Positions 32,755 to 41,346 of a DNA stretch of 64,000 bases are shown piece after piece; positions within the stretch are counted from its first letter, which is position 1; each line of letters begins with the position of its first letter. This DNA is from Modicisalibacter radicis. GTDB lineage: Bacteria > Pseudomonadota > Gammaproteobacteria > Pseudomonadales > Halomonadaceae. Location of the stretch: contig NZ_CAAHFN010000131.1 of the NCBI RefSeq assembly GCF_900961225.1, forward strand, positions 62,001-126,000, given 5' to 3'. The notes under the pieces were generated by a model. The model saw only the letters and a program-made list of their open reading frames with translations. It did no database searches and was not told the origin of the DNA. Position numbers and translations under genes: made by a program.

Positions 32755-33801
32755 TCAGCGCTGGCGGGATTGGTCGATCTGCTGGCGGCGGTAGTCGCCC
32801 TGACGTTCGAACATCCATCCGGGGTACTCGGGGGGCAGCGCGCTGACGGCCTGCAGTTCGGCGAGTTCCTCATCGCTCAGCCTAACCTCGGAGGCGGCGA
32901 TGTTGTCGTCGAGTTGGTCGATGCGCTTGGCGCCGACGATCACACTGGTCACCGCGCGCTGATGAAGCAGCCAGGCGAGCGCGATCTGTGCGACGGAGAC
33001 GCCCTTCGCTCCGGCGATGCCTTGCATCACCTCGATACAGTCGTAGGCGCGCTCGACAGCGACCGGCGGGAAGTCGAAGGTGGTCCGGCGGCTGCCGGCT
33101 TCGGCCTGCTTGTCGCGACCGTACTTGCCGCTCAGCAAGCCGCCGGCGAGCGGGCTCCAGACCATCAGGCCGAGACTCTCGCTCTCCAGCAGCGGTACGA
33201 TTTCGCGCTCCAGGTCGCGCCCGGCCAGCGTATAGTACGCCTGCAGCGATTCGAAGCGTGCCAGGCCATGGCGCTCGGCGATGCCCAGCGCCTTCATGAT
33301 CTGCCAGGCCGCCCAGTTGGAGACGCCGATGTAACGCACGTGGCCATGCTCGACCAGCGTATTGAGCGCTCGAAGGGTCTCCTCGATCGGCGTGGCCGGA
33401 TCGAAGCCATGTACCTGGTAGAGATCGATATGATCGAGCTGAAGCCGCTTCAGGCTGGCCTTCACGCCCTCCATGATGTGATAGCGCGTCAGGCCGCGGG
33501 CATTCACGCCAGGCCCGGTCTCGCCGAACACCTTGGTGGCCACGACCACCTCATCGCGTGCGATGTCAAGGTTTTTCAGGGCCTGGCCGGTGATCACTTC
33601 CGACTGGCCCTGCGAGTAGACGTCGGCGGTATCGATGAAGTTGATGCCGGCGTCGAAGGCGCGGCCGATCAGCTTGTCGGCATCGGCCTGCTGCAGATCG
33701 CCGATCTGGTTCCACATCTCCCCTTCGCCGCCGAAGGTCATGGTGCCGAGGCAGAGTTCGGAGACGAACAGGCCGGTATTGCCGAATTGTCTGTAACGCA
33801 T
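32755..33801 (-). CDS. Aldo/keto reductase
   Basis: A 348-residue AKR with catalytic tetrad positions visible: Asp and Tyr in FIDTADVYSQGQSE, Lys in VVATKVFGE and His in LYQVHGFDP. The NADPH-binding C-terminal pattern VIVGAKRIDQLDDNI is also present. It resembles the YajO/IolS-like group. ATG 33801 follows CAGGAG; the upstream extension to 33951 is not used. The substrate is unknown and the gene appears single. Confidence 0.93.
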   Translation of the reverse strand: MRYRQFGNTGLFVSELCLGTMTFGGEGEMWNQIGDLQQADADKLIGRAFDAGINFIDTADVYSQGQSEVITGQALKNLDIARDEVVVATKVFGETGPGVNARGLTRYHIMEGVKASLKRLQLDHIDLYQVHGFDPATPIEETLRALNTLVEHGHVRYIGVSNWAAWQIMKALGIAERHGLARFESLQAYYTLAGRDLEREIVPLLESESLGLMVWSPLAGGLLSGKYGRDKQAEAGSRRTTFDFPPVAVERAYDCIEVMQGIAGAKGVSVAQIALAWLLHQRAVTSVIVGAKRIDQLDDNIAASEVRLSDEELAELQAVSALPPEYPGWMFERQGDYRRQQIDQSRQR

Positions 33802-33953
33802 GCAATGGCTCCTGTGCCGGGGGGACTTCAATACCCGCCTGGAGACCAGGCAGGGACAGCGCCCCTCAGTATGGTTCGTTCGGCGGCTGGCGGTTGGCTC
33901 GATCCTGTCGGGTTCATGCCCGATCCTGCGAAATCGCTCGTCCAGTGACAAGA

Positions 33954-33979
33954 ACGCCGCCGAGGGCGCCCGGCGGCGT
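33954..33979 (-). terminator. GC-rich hairpin after the DUF3008 gene
   Basis: ACGCCGCCG (33954-33962) pairs with CGGCGGCGT (33971-33979), 17 bases beyond the stop of the minus-strand DUF3008 gene. Only a weak T stretch follows. Confidence 0.45.
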
Positions 33980-33995
33980 CACTGACCTTGCGCGA

Positions 33996-34184
33996 TCAGG
34001 ACTTCGCGTTGTGTTTCGGCTTATTCTTCTGCTTGGCGGAAGCCATCTTTTCCAACTCGTCTTCATCCATGGAGTCGTACATCGACTTCGCGGCGCCTTC
34101 CAGTTCGCTGGCCTTCTTTTCGCCACGCTTGGCGGCCAGTGCGGCCCCGGCGGCCATCTGCTGCGCTTCGGATTTGGCGGGCAT
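33996..34184 (-). CDS. DUF3008 family small protein
   Basis: A 62-residue, highly charged protein (MPAKSEAQQMAAGAALAAKR at the start, a KSMYDSMDEDELEKMA centre and a Lys/Asn-rich tail) that matches the DUF3008 family of small proteobacterial proteins. An AGGAGGT ribosome site precedes the start. The function is unknown. Members are often highly expressed in stress or stationary phase, but nothing here shows it. Confidence 0.9.
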   Translation of the reverse strand: MPAKSEAQQMAAGAALAAKRGEKKASELEGAAKSMYDSMDEDELEKMASAKQKNKPKHNAKS

Positions 34185-34339
34185 CGTTGCAACCTCCTGT
34201 CATGACCTGAGCGCCGTTCCCGCGGCGCTCCCTTTGCTTGGCGAAATCCAGGCTGAGGACTTCATGTTCAGGTTAGTCAGCGCGTCGGGAGTTGGCCAAG
34301 AGAGTTGGCGCGGGCGATGGCCAGACCCTGGAAAACACC

Positions 34340-34366
34340 AAGCCCGGCTCGCATGGAGCCGGGCTT
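34340..34366 (-). terminator. Terminator of the yeeN gene
   Basis: AAGCCCGGCTC (34340-34350) and GAGCCGGGCTT (34356-34366) form a perfect 11-base stem with a 5-base loop. On the minus strand it is followed by a T-rich GGTGTTTT, about 50 bases after the stop at 34419. Confidence 0.75.
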
Positions 34367-34418
34367 TTCAGCGCCGCAAGAAGCGGGGCGCCGGGAGAAT
34401 GAACCCGGCCGAGGGAAC

Positions 34419-35147
34419 TTACGCCGGCTCGGCGACTTCGGCGTTGTGATAGACGTTCTGCACGTCGTCCAGATCGTTGAGCATATCGAGCATCTTCTCG
34501 AACAGCGCCACGTCCTCGCCTTCCACCGGGGTGGTGGTCTGTGGCAGGAACTGGATCTCGTCGATCTCGAAATCGAGTTCGCCGAAGGCCTCGGTGAGTG
34601 CCTGCTTGGCCTTGGCGTAGTCGGTGTGCGGCGCGAATACGGTGATCCGGCCGTTTTCGTTTTCGATGTCGGTGACGTCGACATCGGCTTCCATCAGCGC
34701 CTCGAGCGCGGCTTCCTCGTCCTCGCCGGCATAGGCGAGGATCGCGCTGTGATCGAACATGTGGCTGACGCTGCCGGGCGTGCCGATCTTGCCCCTGGTC
34801 TTGTTGAAGCATACGCGCACGTCGCCGAAGGTGCGGTTGGGATTGTCGGTCAGGCACTCGACGATCACCATGCAGTTGCCGGGCCCGAAGCCCTCGTAGC
34901 GCGCCGGCGAAAAGTCCTCGCCGCCGCCGCCCTTGGCCTTGTCGAGCGCCTTGTCGATCACGTGCGAGGGGACCTGATCCTTCTTGGCCCGGTCGATCAG
35001 CCCGCGCAGCGCCAGGTTGCCGGACGGGTCGGTGCCGCCGGACTTGGCGCAGACGTATATTTCGCGGCCGTACTTGCTGTACACCTTGGTCTTGGCATCG
35101 GCCGTCTTGGCCATGGATTCCTTGCGGTTCTGGAAGGCCCTACCCAT
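34419..35147 (-). CDS. yeeN: YebC/PmpR-TACO1 family protein, YeeN type
   Basis: A 242-residue protein. The N-terminus MGRAFQNRKESMAKTADAK, then KVYSKYGREIYVCAKSGG, fits YeeN rather than YebC, which begins MAGHSKW. Conserved elements are ALRGLIDRAKKDQVPSHVID, KGGGGEDF, YEGFGPGNCMVIVECLTDN and KIGTPGSVSHMFD. Members of this family act as translation factors that relieve ribosome stalling, and some were earlier described as transcription regulators. It stands alone with its own terminator. Confidence 0.93.
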   Translation of the reverse strand: MGRAFQNRKESMAKTADAKTKVYSKYGREIYVCAKSGGTDPSGNLALRGLIDRAKKDQVPSHVIDKALDKAKGGGGEDFSPARYEGFGPGNCMVIVECLTDNPNRTFGDVRVCFNKTRGKIGTPGSVSHMFDHSAILAYAGEDEEAALEALMEADVDVTDIENENGRITVFAPHTDYAKAKQALTEAFGELDFEIDEIQFLPQTTTPVEGEDVALFEKMLDMLNDLDDVQNVYHNAEVAEPA

Positions 35148-35419
35148 GTCTGTGTCCTGTCAGGTTGTCATCGACGCCTGGATTTTACGCAACATCGCCG
35201 CGCGGTGGCAGGCTTTCTTTCGTGGTAGAGACGGGGCCGTATCCGCGCCCCGGGGCGATAACCGGACAGCCGCGCGGCGATTCTGCTATTCTCGCGCCGA
35301 TCGCCCTTCGTGCCTTCACTGGTTCAGCTTCCTCTTCAGCAAGCGCTCGTCCGACGAACGTCCTCATCCATGCCGTTGCCCGCCGATCGCGCTGTTGCCT
35401 CGTTACAGGATTCACCACC

Positions 35420-36817
35420 GTGTCCGATGCTACGCCCCAACTCGAGTTCGCCACGTTGCCGCTGGCGCCCGAACTGCTCGCCAACCTGGAGTCGCTGGGC
35501 TACCACGCGATGACGCCGATCCAGGCCGAGAGCCTGCCGGCGATCCTCGCCGGGCGCGACGTGATCGGCCAGGGTCAGACCGGCTCGGGCAAGACCGCGG
35601 CGTTCGGCCTGGGCCTGCTCGCGCGGCTCGAGGTCAGGGCGTTTCGCGTGCAGGCGCTGGTGCTGTGTCCGACCCGCGAGCTGGCCGACCAGGTCGCCGG
35701 TGAGGTGCGTCGGCTGGCGCGTGGCCTGGCCAACGTCAAGGTACTGACGCTGTGCGGCGGGGCGCCGCTCAAGCCCCAGCGCGATTCGCTGGAACATGGC
35801 GCGCATGTGGTGGTGGGCACGCCGGGACGGATCGAGGAGCACCTGCGCAAGGGCTCGCTGACACTCGACGCGCTGACCACACTGGTGCTGGACGAAGCCG
35901 ACCGCATGCTCGACATGGGCTTTCAGGCGGCGATCGAGGCGATCGTCGGCCAGACGCCGGCCTCGCGTCAGACACTGCTGTTCAGCGCCACCTATGGTGC
36001 CGGCATCCGGCCGATCGCCGAGCGCATGATGCGCGAGCCGCTCGCCGTGGAGGTCGCCTCGACCCACGACGATACCAGCATCCGCCAGCATTTCTATCGG
36101 GTTGCCGACGAGGGTGCCCGCCTGCCGGCACTAGAGCGTTTGTTGCTCAGCCACCGCCCGGAATCCAGCGTGGTGTTCTGCAACACCAGGCGCGAGACCC
36201 GGCAGATCGCCGATGCCCTGAATGCGTCGGGTTTCAGTGCGCTGGCGCTCAACGGCGACCTGGAGCAGCCCGATCGCGACCGCATCCTGGCGATGTTCGC
36301 CAACAAGAGCGTGTCGATCCTGGTCGCCACCGACGTGGCGGCACGCGGGCTGGACATCGACGCGCTGGATGCGGTGTTCAATTATCAGATCGCCCGCGAG
36401 CTCGAGGTCCATGTGCACCGCATCGGACGTACCGGCCGGGCCGGTGGTCATGGCGTGGCCTGCACGCTTGTCGCCGACGGCGAACGTTACCGTCTCGAGA
36501 AACTCGGCGACTTTCTCGGCGAGTCGCTGGCCTGCGAGCCGTTGCCGCCACTGCGCGGCAATCCGCAGCCGTTCACGCCGCGCATGGCGACGCTGCAGCT
36601 CGGCGCCGGCAAGAAAGACAAGGTGCGCCCGGGCGACATCCTCGGCGCATTGACCGGCGAGGGTGGTATCAGCGGCGACCAGGTCGGCAGGATCCAGATC
36701 ACCGATCGCAGCGCCTTCGTCGCCGTCGAGCGCGGCATTGCCCGCGCCGCGCTCGACCAGCTCGCCAACGGGCGGATCAAGGGGCGGTCGTTCCGGGCGC
36801 GCCGGGTCACCCGCTAG
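35420..36817 (+). CDS. dbpA: ATP-dependent RNA helicase DbpA
   Basis: A 465-residue DEAD-box helicase (E. coli DbpA has 457). The motifs are Q (MTPIQAESLP), I (GQTGSGKT), Ia (PTRELADQV), Ib (GTPGR), II (DEAD), III (SAT), V (ATDVAARGLDI) and VI (HRIGRTGRAG). The C-terminal domain (KKDKVRPGDILGALTGEGGI, then IQITDRSAFVAVER) is the RNA-recognition module that targets 23S rRNA hairpin 92 in the family. The start is GTG 35420, preceded by CAGGA; a longer frame from 35165 gives a non-homologous N-terminus. It acts in 50S subunit maturation. Confidence 0.95.
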   Translation: MSDATPQLEFATLPLAPELLANLESLGYHAMTPIQAESLPAILAGRDVIGQGQTGSGKTAAFGLGLLARLEVRAFRVQALVLCPTRELADQVAGEVRRLARGLANVKVLTLCGGAPLKPQRDSLEHGAHVVVGTPGRIEEHLRKGSLTLDALTTLVLDEADRMLDMGFQAAIEAIVGQTPASRQTLLFSATYGAGIRPIAERMMREPLAVEVASTHDDTSIRQHFYRVADEGARLPALERLLLSHRPESSVVFCNTRRETRQIADALNASGFSALALNGDLEQPDRDRILAMFANKSVSILVATDVAARGLDIDALDAVFNYQIARELEVHVHRIGRTGRAGGHGVACTLVADGERYRLEKLGDFLGESLACEPLPPLRGNPQPFTPRMATLQLGAGKKDKVRPGDILGALTGEGGISGDQVGRIQITDRSAFVAVERGIARAALDQLANGRIKGRSFRARRVTR

Positions 36818-36826
36818 ACGGTTTTC

Positions 36827-36930
36827 GTGGGAGCGAATTCATTCGCGATCGAGGCGGTTGAAACCATCGGGAATAAATTCCCTCCCACAAGACCATCCGA
36901 GCCATGCCTGGCGGGAGCGAACTCATTGAG
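36827..36930. repeat. REP-like repeat cluster
   Basis: GTGGGAGCGAATTCATTCGC (from 36827) is followed by an inverted relative ending CCCTCCCAC (about 36869-36887) and by a third degenerate direct copy GCGGGAGCGAACTCATTGAG (36911-36930). The GTGGGAGCGA core with an internal palindrome is the form of REP elements of pseudomonads and relatives. They lie between dbpA and the RIO kinase gene. Confidence 0.75.
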
Positions 36931-37022
36931 ATACCGGTGTGCCGTGAACCTCGCTGGCTTGGGCAAATCGGACGGCCATGCGATGCTGTGCCGATTGTCG
37001 GGTCATTACATACAAAGGTGAT

Positions 37023-37886
37023 ATGAAAGTACCCAAGAGACTCCAGCCCCTGGTCGACGACGGCCTGATCGACGAGGTCGTCAGCCAGTTGATGAGCGGC
37101 AAGGAAGCCCAGGTCTACGTGGTGCGCTGCGGCACCGAGCGGCGTTGCGCCAAGGTCTTCAAGGAGGCCAGCCAGCGCAGTTTCAAGCAGGCCGTGCAGT
37201 ATCAGGAGGGCCGCAAGGAGCGCAACAGCCGGCGCGCTCGGGCGATGGCCAAGAAGACCCGCTATGGCCAGAAGGAGCAGGAATCGGCCTGGCTGAGCTC
37301 CGAGGTCGATGCGCTGTACCGGCTGGCCGCGGCGGGGGTGCGCGTGCCGCGCCCCCACGGCTTCGTCGACGGCGTGCTGCTGATGGACCTGATCAGCGAC
37401 GGCGAGGGTGATGTCGCCCCGCGGCTCGGCGAGGTGACGCTGAGCCCGCAGCAGGCCCGCGACTACCACGACCGGGTGATCGCCGATGTGGTGCGCATGC
37501 TGTGCGCCGGGCTGGTCCATGGCGATCTTTCCGAGTTCAACGTGCTGGTCGACCGCGACGGGCCGGTGATCATCGACCTGCCTCAGGCGGTCGACGCGGC
37601 GGGCAACAACAGCGCGCCGATGTTGCTGGTGCGCGACGTCGACAACATGCGCGACTGGTTCGGGCGCTTCGAGCCGGCGCTGCTCGATACCGACTACGGC
37701 AAGGAGATCTGGGCGCTCTACGAGAGCGGCGAGCTGCATCCGGAGAGCCGGCTCACCGGGCATTTCGCGGCCGATACCCACAGCGTCGACGTGATGGAGC
37801 TGATGGCGGTGATCGACGACGCCCGCGAAGAGGCCGAGGAGCGTCGCGAGCGCGAGCGTGACGACATCGAGGACGACGACTACTGA
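37023..37886 (+). CDS. RIO1-like atypical serine/threonine kinase
   Basis: A 287-residue RIO-family protein as found in pseudomonads (PA4780-like). The nucleotide region has SGKEAQVYVVRCG and CAKVFKEASQRSFKQ with the conserved Lys. The catalytic loop is HGDLSEFNVLVD and the metal-binding Asp lies in IIDLPQAVD. The C-terminus is a very acidic/basic tail (EERRERERDDIEDDDY). ATG 37023 follows AAAGGTG. RIO kinases of archaea and eukaryotes act in ribosome maturation. The bacterial role is undefined, although it lies next to dbpA here. Confidence 0.92.
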   Translation: MKVPKRLQPLVDDGLIDEVVSQLMSGKEAQVYVVRCGTERRCAKVFKEASQRSFKQAVQYQEGRKERNSRRARAMAKKTRYGQKEQESAWLSSEVDALYRLAAAGVRVPRPHGFVDGVLLMDLISDGEGDVAPRLGEVTLSPQQARDYHDRVIADVVRMLCAGLVHGDLSEFNVLVDRDGPVIIDLPQAVDAAGNNSAPMLLVRDVDNMRDWFGRFEPALLDTDYGKEIWALYESGELHPESRLTGHFAADTHSVDVMELMAVIDDAREEAEERRERERDDIEDDDY

Positions 37887-37966
37887 GCTGTTGGGCGGGC
37901 GGTACGCAGGGACGACGCTGCTATGGTAAGGGCTGACCCTCAGCTTCGTCGTCAAGGAGACTCCGC

Positions 37967-38830
37967 ATGGCCCACGTTCCCGCCGCCTACCAGGCGACCC
38001 AGGGCTCGCCGCTCGACATCGATCGTGAGTTCTATCGACGCATCGCCGAGGACACCGCCGGGCGTAGCCTCGTCGAGCGCCTGCGGGTACCGATCCGCGA
38101 TGGCCGCGCCTGGCGGGTTCCCGCCGGCCATGTGTTTCGCATCTGCACCACCGACGGCCCGCAGGTCGGCGATCTCAACCTGTGGTCGCTGACCAACCCG
38201 CGCGAGCGGATGTGGGCCTCGCGCACCCGCCAGCTACAGCGCGCTCACGTCAGTACCTTCGACCGGCTATGGTCGAGCCTGCCCTACATCCGGCCGATGG
38301 CGACCCTCGTCGCCGACACGCTCGCCTGGTACGGCGTCGACGCCGACGGCGGACGCCTGCACGATCTGCTGGGCACGCGCTGCGACCCCTACGTCAATCG
38401 GTTGCTGGCCGGCGAGGATTTCGACTTCCACTGCCACTCCAACCTGACCCGCGCGGTGCTGCCTCATGGCCTCGACGAGCGCGACGTTCACGACGTGCTC
38501 AACGTCTTCCAGTGCACCGGGCTCAACGCCGACGACGAATACTTCATGAAGGCCTGCCCGGCGCGCCCCGGCGATTATCTGGAATTCTTCGCCGAGATCG
38601 ACCTGCTGTGCGCGCTGTCGTGCTGCCCGGGCGGCGACCTGTCGCTGGAGCTGTGGGGCGCTACCGACGAGCAGTTGCTGGCGACCTGCCATCCGCTCGA
38701 CGTCGAGGTCCATGCCCTCGATCCGGCGCTGCTCGAAGGCTGGCGACCGCCCGAACCCTCGGCCTATGCCGGCGGCCATGGCCTGCGCCTGGATGGCCCG
38801 GACTGGACGGCGCGCAGGGCAGGGCAATAA
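37967..38830 (+). CDS. DUF1989 family (urea carboxylase-associated) protein
   Basis: A 287-residue cytosolic protein. DUF1989 features: a cupin-like start (AWRVPAGHVFRICTTDGPQVGDLNLW), DTLAWYGVDADGGRLHDLLG, RCDPYVNRLL, HCHSNLTRA and DVLNVFQCTGLNADDEYFMK, then SCCPGGDLS. Family members lie beside urea carboxylase or guanidine-degradation genes, yet no such genes are nearby here. The Cys/His positions suggest metal binding. The function is unassigned. Confidence 0.88.
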   Translation: MAHVPAAYQATQGSPLDIDREFYRRIAEDTAGRSLVERLRVPIRDGRAWRVPAGHVFRICTTDGPQVGDLNLWSLTNPRERMWASRTRQLQRAHVSTFDRLWSSLPYIRPMATLVADTLAWYGVDADGGRLHDLLGTRCDPYVNRLLAGEDFDFHCHSNLTRAVLPHGLDERDVHDVLNVFQCTGLNADDEYFMKACPARPGDYLEFFAEIDLLCALSCCPGGDLSLELWGATDEQLLATCHPLDVEVHALDPALLEGWRPPEPSAYAGGHGLRLDGPDWTARRAGQ

Positions 38831-38889
38831 GCCGGCTGAGCGTTATCGTTCCGGACAGCGCTGTAACGACCGACTGAAAGAGCGCGCAG

Positions 38890-39504
38890 TCAATCGCTGG
38901 TGAACGACACGCCCTCGGAAACGGCTCTCAGCAGGTCCATGGCTTCGTTCCGGGAGTAGGGCGCCTCGCGGGGTGGGTCGTAGACGTCGCCGTTGGTGCC
39001 CTGCACGATCAGGTCGATGGCGTAGCAGACCCCGTCGATGACGGCGCGGTATCCCTCGATTCGCTGGAAGTGACTCATGCCGGCGTCTCCCAGCGTGAAG
39101 CCGTGGAAAGGCTGCCCACCGACGGTGATCGTCGAGGACATCGCCTGGGCATCGGGTGGCGGAAGCAAGCAGTCATCGACCGCCGCCGGGTTGCGGCTGG
39201 CGCCCAGGCGCCACAGGCCGGTCGTGATCTCGTTGGAGTCGGCAAGCGACAGCGTGATCAAGCGCTTGCCGGGCGCGCCGTCGGCAACCTGCCAGCTGCC
39301 GTTGTCGAAATGGCCGGCACTCGGGTCGTCTACCGGCTGCAACGAGTCGGTGTACTGCAATTCGATCGGGTAACCCGCTGGCGCGAAGGTCGTCTCATCG
39401 CGCGGCCGGGTATCGAGATCGTTGATAGTTTTCGGGTGCCCGCAAGCCGCCAGGATGACCAAAGGCAGCATGGCCAGTGGGGCCCGGTAAACTGTCGTCT
39501 TCAT
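38890..39504 (-). CDS. Lipoprotein of unknown function
   Basis: A 204-residue protein with a lipobox (LAMLPLVILAAC, Cys-21). ATG 39504 follows AGAGAGGTTG, while the upstream ATG 39552 is not used. The mature part looks beta-rich with two possible disulfides (DDCLLPP, GVCYAIDL) and the phrase GVCYAIDLIVQGTNGDVYDP near the C-terminus, which resembles unrelated small lipoproteins only loosely. Function unknown. Confidence 0.75.
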   Translation of the reverse strand: MKTTVYRAPLAMLPLVILAACGHPKTINDLDTRPRDETTFAPAGYPIELQYTDSLQPVDDPSAGHFDNGSWQVADGAPGKRLITLSLADSNEITTGLWRLGASRNPAAVDDCLLPPPDAQAMSSTITVGGQPFHGFTLGDAGMSHFQRIEGYRAVIDGVCYAIDLIVQGTNGDVYDPPREAPYSRNEAMDLLRAVSEGVSFTSD

Positions 39505-39616
39505 CCAACAACCTCTCTGCGGCGTCCATTCGTCGGCGGGCATCGAACACAAGAAGATGAAGTCTAGCAGTGGCCGGCTGCGGGCGGCACGGCCACTGCT
39601 GGAGCTGACCCCACCT

Positions 39617-40981
39617 TCAGGCCCAGAGCATCGCCCCTATCAGGGTCAGGCCGAGTATCGTCAGCGAGACCAGCGCTTCACCGAGCGTATAGGTCTTGAA
39701 ACCGCCACGGACGCTGAAGCCCGCGAGCTGGGTGGTGATCCAGAAGCCGCTGTCGTTGACGTGGCCGATGCTGATGCCGCCGGAAAGCGCTGCCAGGGCG
39801 ATCCACAAGGGATCGACGACACCGGTCGAGGCGGCGCCGGCCATGATGGTCATGGCCGTGATCCCGGCAACGGTGCCCGAGCCCTGGGCGATCCGGAAGA
39901 TGGCCGCCAGGCCATAGGTCAGCAGGATCATGCCCAGCGCCGACTGGGTATCGTGGAACAGACTGTCGACAAGGTTCTGGCCGATCTGAGTCGTTTCGAT
40001 CACCTTGCCCAGCGAGCCGCCGGCACCGGTAACCAGCAGCACCATGCCGGCGGTCTGCAGGCCGGTGGCGGCCGAGGTATCGCGTTGATCCCGGTTCATG
40101 GCGTGGGCGGCCACGGCGTAGGCGGCCAGGGCGCCGGCCATGAGCGCAACGATGCGATCGCTGATGAAGCCGATGAAGGGCGGGAGTTCGTCGCCGCCCA
40201 ATACGCCCAGCTGTTGGCAGTAGTCATAGAAGGTACCGCTGAGAATCAGCAGGATCGGCAGGGCAATGGGTGTCAGGGCGTGCCACAGGGGGATGCTCGC
40301 AAACCCGGCCGGGCTTTCGTGGTCGTTTTGGTCGACGCCCACGGTGGCCACCTGCAGCTCGTCCTTGCGTGGGTTCCAGATGCCGCGATCGAGCAGCAGG
40401 AAATAGACCTTCATCACCACCAGGGCGGTGACCAGGCCGACGCCCAGGCCGGCGAAGGTCATGACCCCGATATCGAAGTCGAGAATGGTGGCGGCCGCCA
40501 GCGGGTTCGGGGTGGGCGGAACGATGGTGTGCGAGGTGGCGGCGCCGATCACCAGCGCGCCAATGGCGTAGGGCAGCGGCTTGCCGAGCGTTTTCGCCAG
40601 TGCCACGCCGAGCGGCACCAGGATCACGAAGGTGACGTCGAAGAATACCGGGATTGACAGCAGGAAACCGGTCAGGCCCAGGGCATAGAGTCCGGCGCCA
40701 CGTGGAGCGCTCTTGACCAGCGTGTGGGCGATCTTGTGGGCGGCCCCCGAATCGCTCATCAGTTGACCGATGATCACCCCGAAGCCGATCGGCAGCCCGA
40801 TGCCGGCCATGATGTTGCCGAAACCCTCGCTGATCGCGTCGACCGTGCCGGTCATGCCGAGCCCCATGGTCAGGCCGAGGTACAGGCTGCCGATGATCAG
40901 GCTGATCGCCGGGTTGAGCCTGGCATAAAGGATCAGTAGCAGAATCAGCACAATGGCAACGGCCAGATGCAGGACTTCCAT
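39617..40981 (-). CDS. GntP-family gluconate/sugar-acid:H+ symporter
   Basis: A 454-residue, 12-14 helix permease. It has GSLYLGLTMGLG, EGFGNIMAGIGLPIGFGVII, FLLSIPVFFDVTFVILVPL and SHTIVPPTPNPLAAA, which are the conserved GntP/IdnT/GntT segments. It takes up gluconate or related aldonates with H+. It is on the same strand 183 bases downstream of the rhamnose cluster, so it may carry an aldonate such as L-rhamnonate. No gluconate kinase is nearby. Confidence 0.93.
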   Translation of the reverse strand: MEVLHLAVAIVLILLLILYARLNPAISLIIGSLYLGLTMGLGMTGTVDAISEGFGNIMAGIGLPIGFGVIIGQLMSDSGAAHKIAHTLVKSAPRGAGLYALGLTGFLLSIPVFFDVTFVILVPLGVALAKTLGKPLPYAIGALVIGAATSHTIVPPTPNPLAAATILDFDIGVMTFAGLGVGLVTALVVMKVYFLLLDRGIWNPRKDELQVATVGVDQNDHESPAGFASIPLWHALTPIALPILLILSGTFYDYCQQLGVLGGDELPPFIGFISDRIVALMAGALAAYAVAAHAMNRDQRDTSAATGLQTAGMVLLVTGAGGSLGKVIETTQIGQNLVDSLFHDTQSALGMILLTYGLAAIFRIAQGSGTVAGITAMTIMAGAASTGVVDPLWIALAALSGGISIGHVNDSGFWITTQLAGFSVRGGFKTYTLGEALVSLTILGLTLIGAMLWA

Positions 40982-41164
40982 GGCGTTAACTCCAGATTGT
41001 CATCGTTATAACAAACCCTGTCCTGTCGGTCGGGCGATGCCCGCCGATAGGCGACAAGATGGGAAGGGCGGCGAAGGTCCGTGGCCAGGGCAGGCCTGAG
41101 CGGTTATCGGCCCAGGCCCGCCAACGGCACGGAGGCGTCGTTCACCCGGTGGCGTGGGAGGCCG

Positions 41165-41341
41165 TCATGGCGCTTGACTCCGGCCCATCCATAACGGCGT
41201 GACGAGAAACCAGACCACCGTGACGATCAGCAGCGACCACTTCATCGTGGCATCGGCCATCGCATCGAAGAGATAGAGCATCGGGAATAGCACCGTCAGT
41301 ACCAGCATCGCTAGCGAAACGGTCTGTAGCATCAGGCGCAT
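41165..41341 (-). CDS. Small two-helix membrane protein, probable transporter partner
   Basis: A 58-residue protein from ATG 41341, five bases after the stop of the NCS1-type permease. It has two hydrophobic helices (LAMLVLTVLFPMLYLF and WSLLIVTVVWFLVTPLW) joined by DAMADATMK, and a short basic tail. The size and layout recall the small companions of other symporters (DUF485 or DUF4212 next to SSS permeases). No family was recognised. The tight coupling argues that it is real. Confidence 0.7.
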   Translation of the reverse strand: MRLMLQTVSLAMLVLTVLFPMLYLFDAMADATMKWSLLIVTVVWFLVTPLWMGRSQAP

Positions 41342-41346
41342 GGGGA

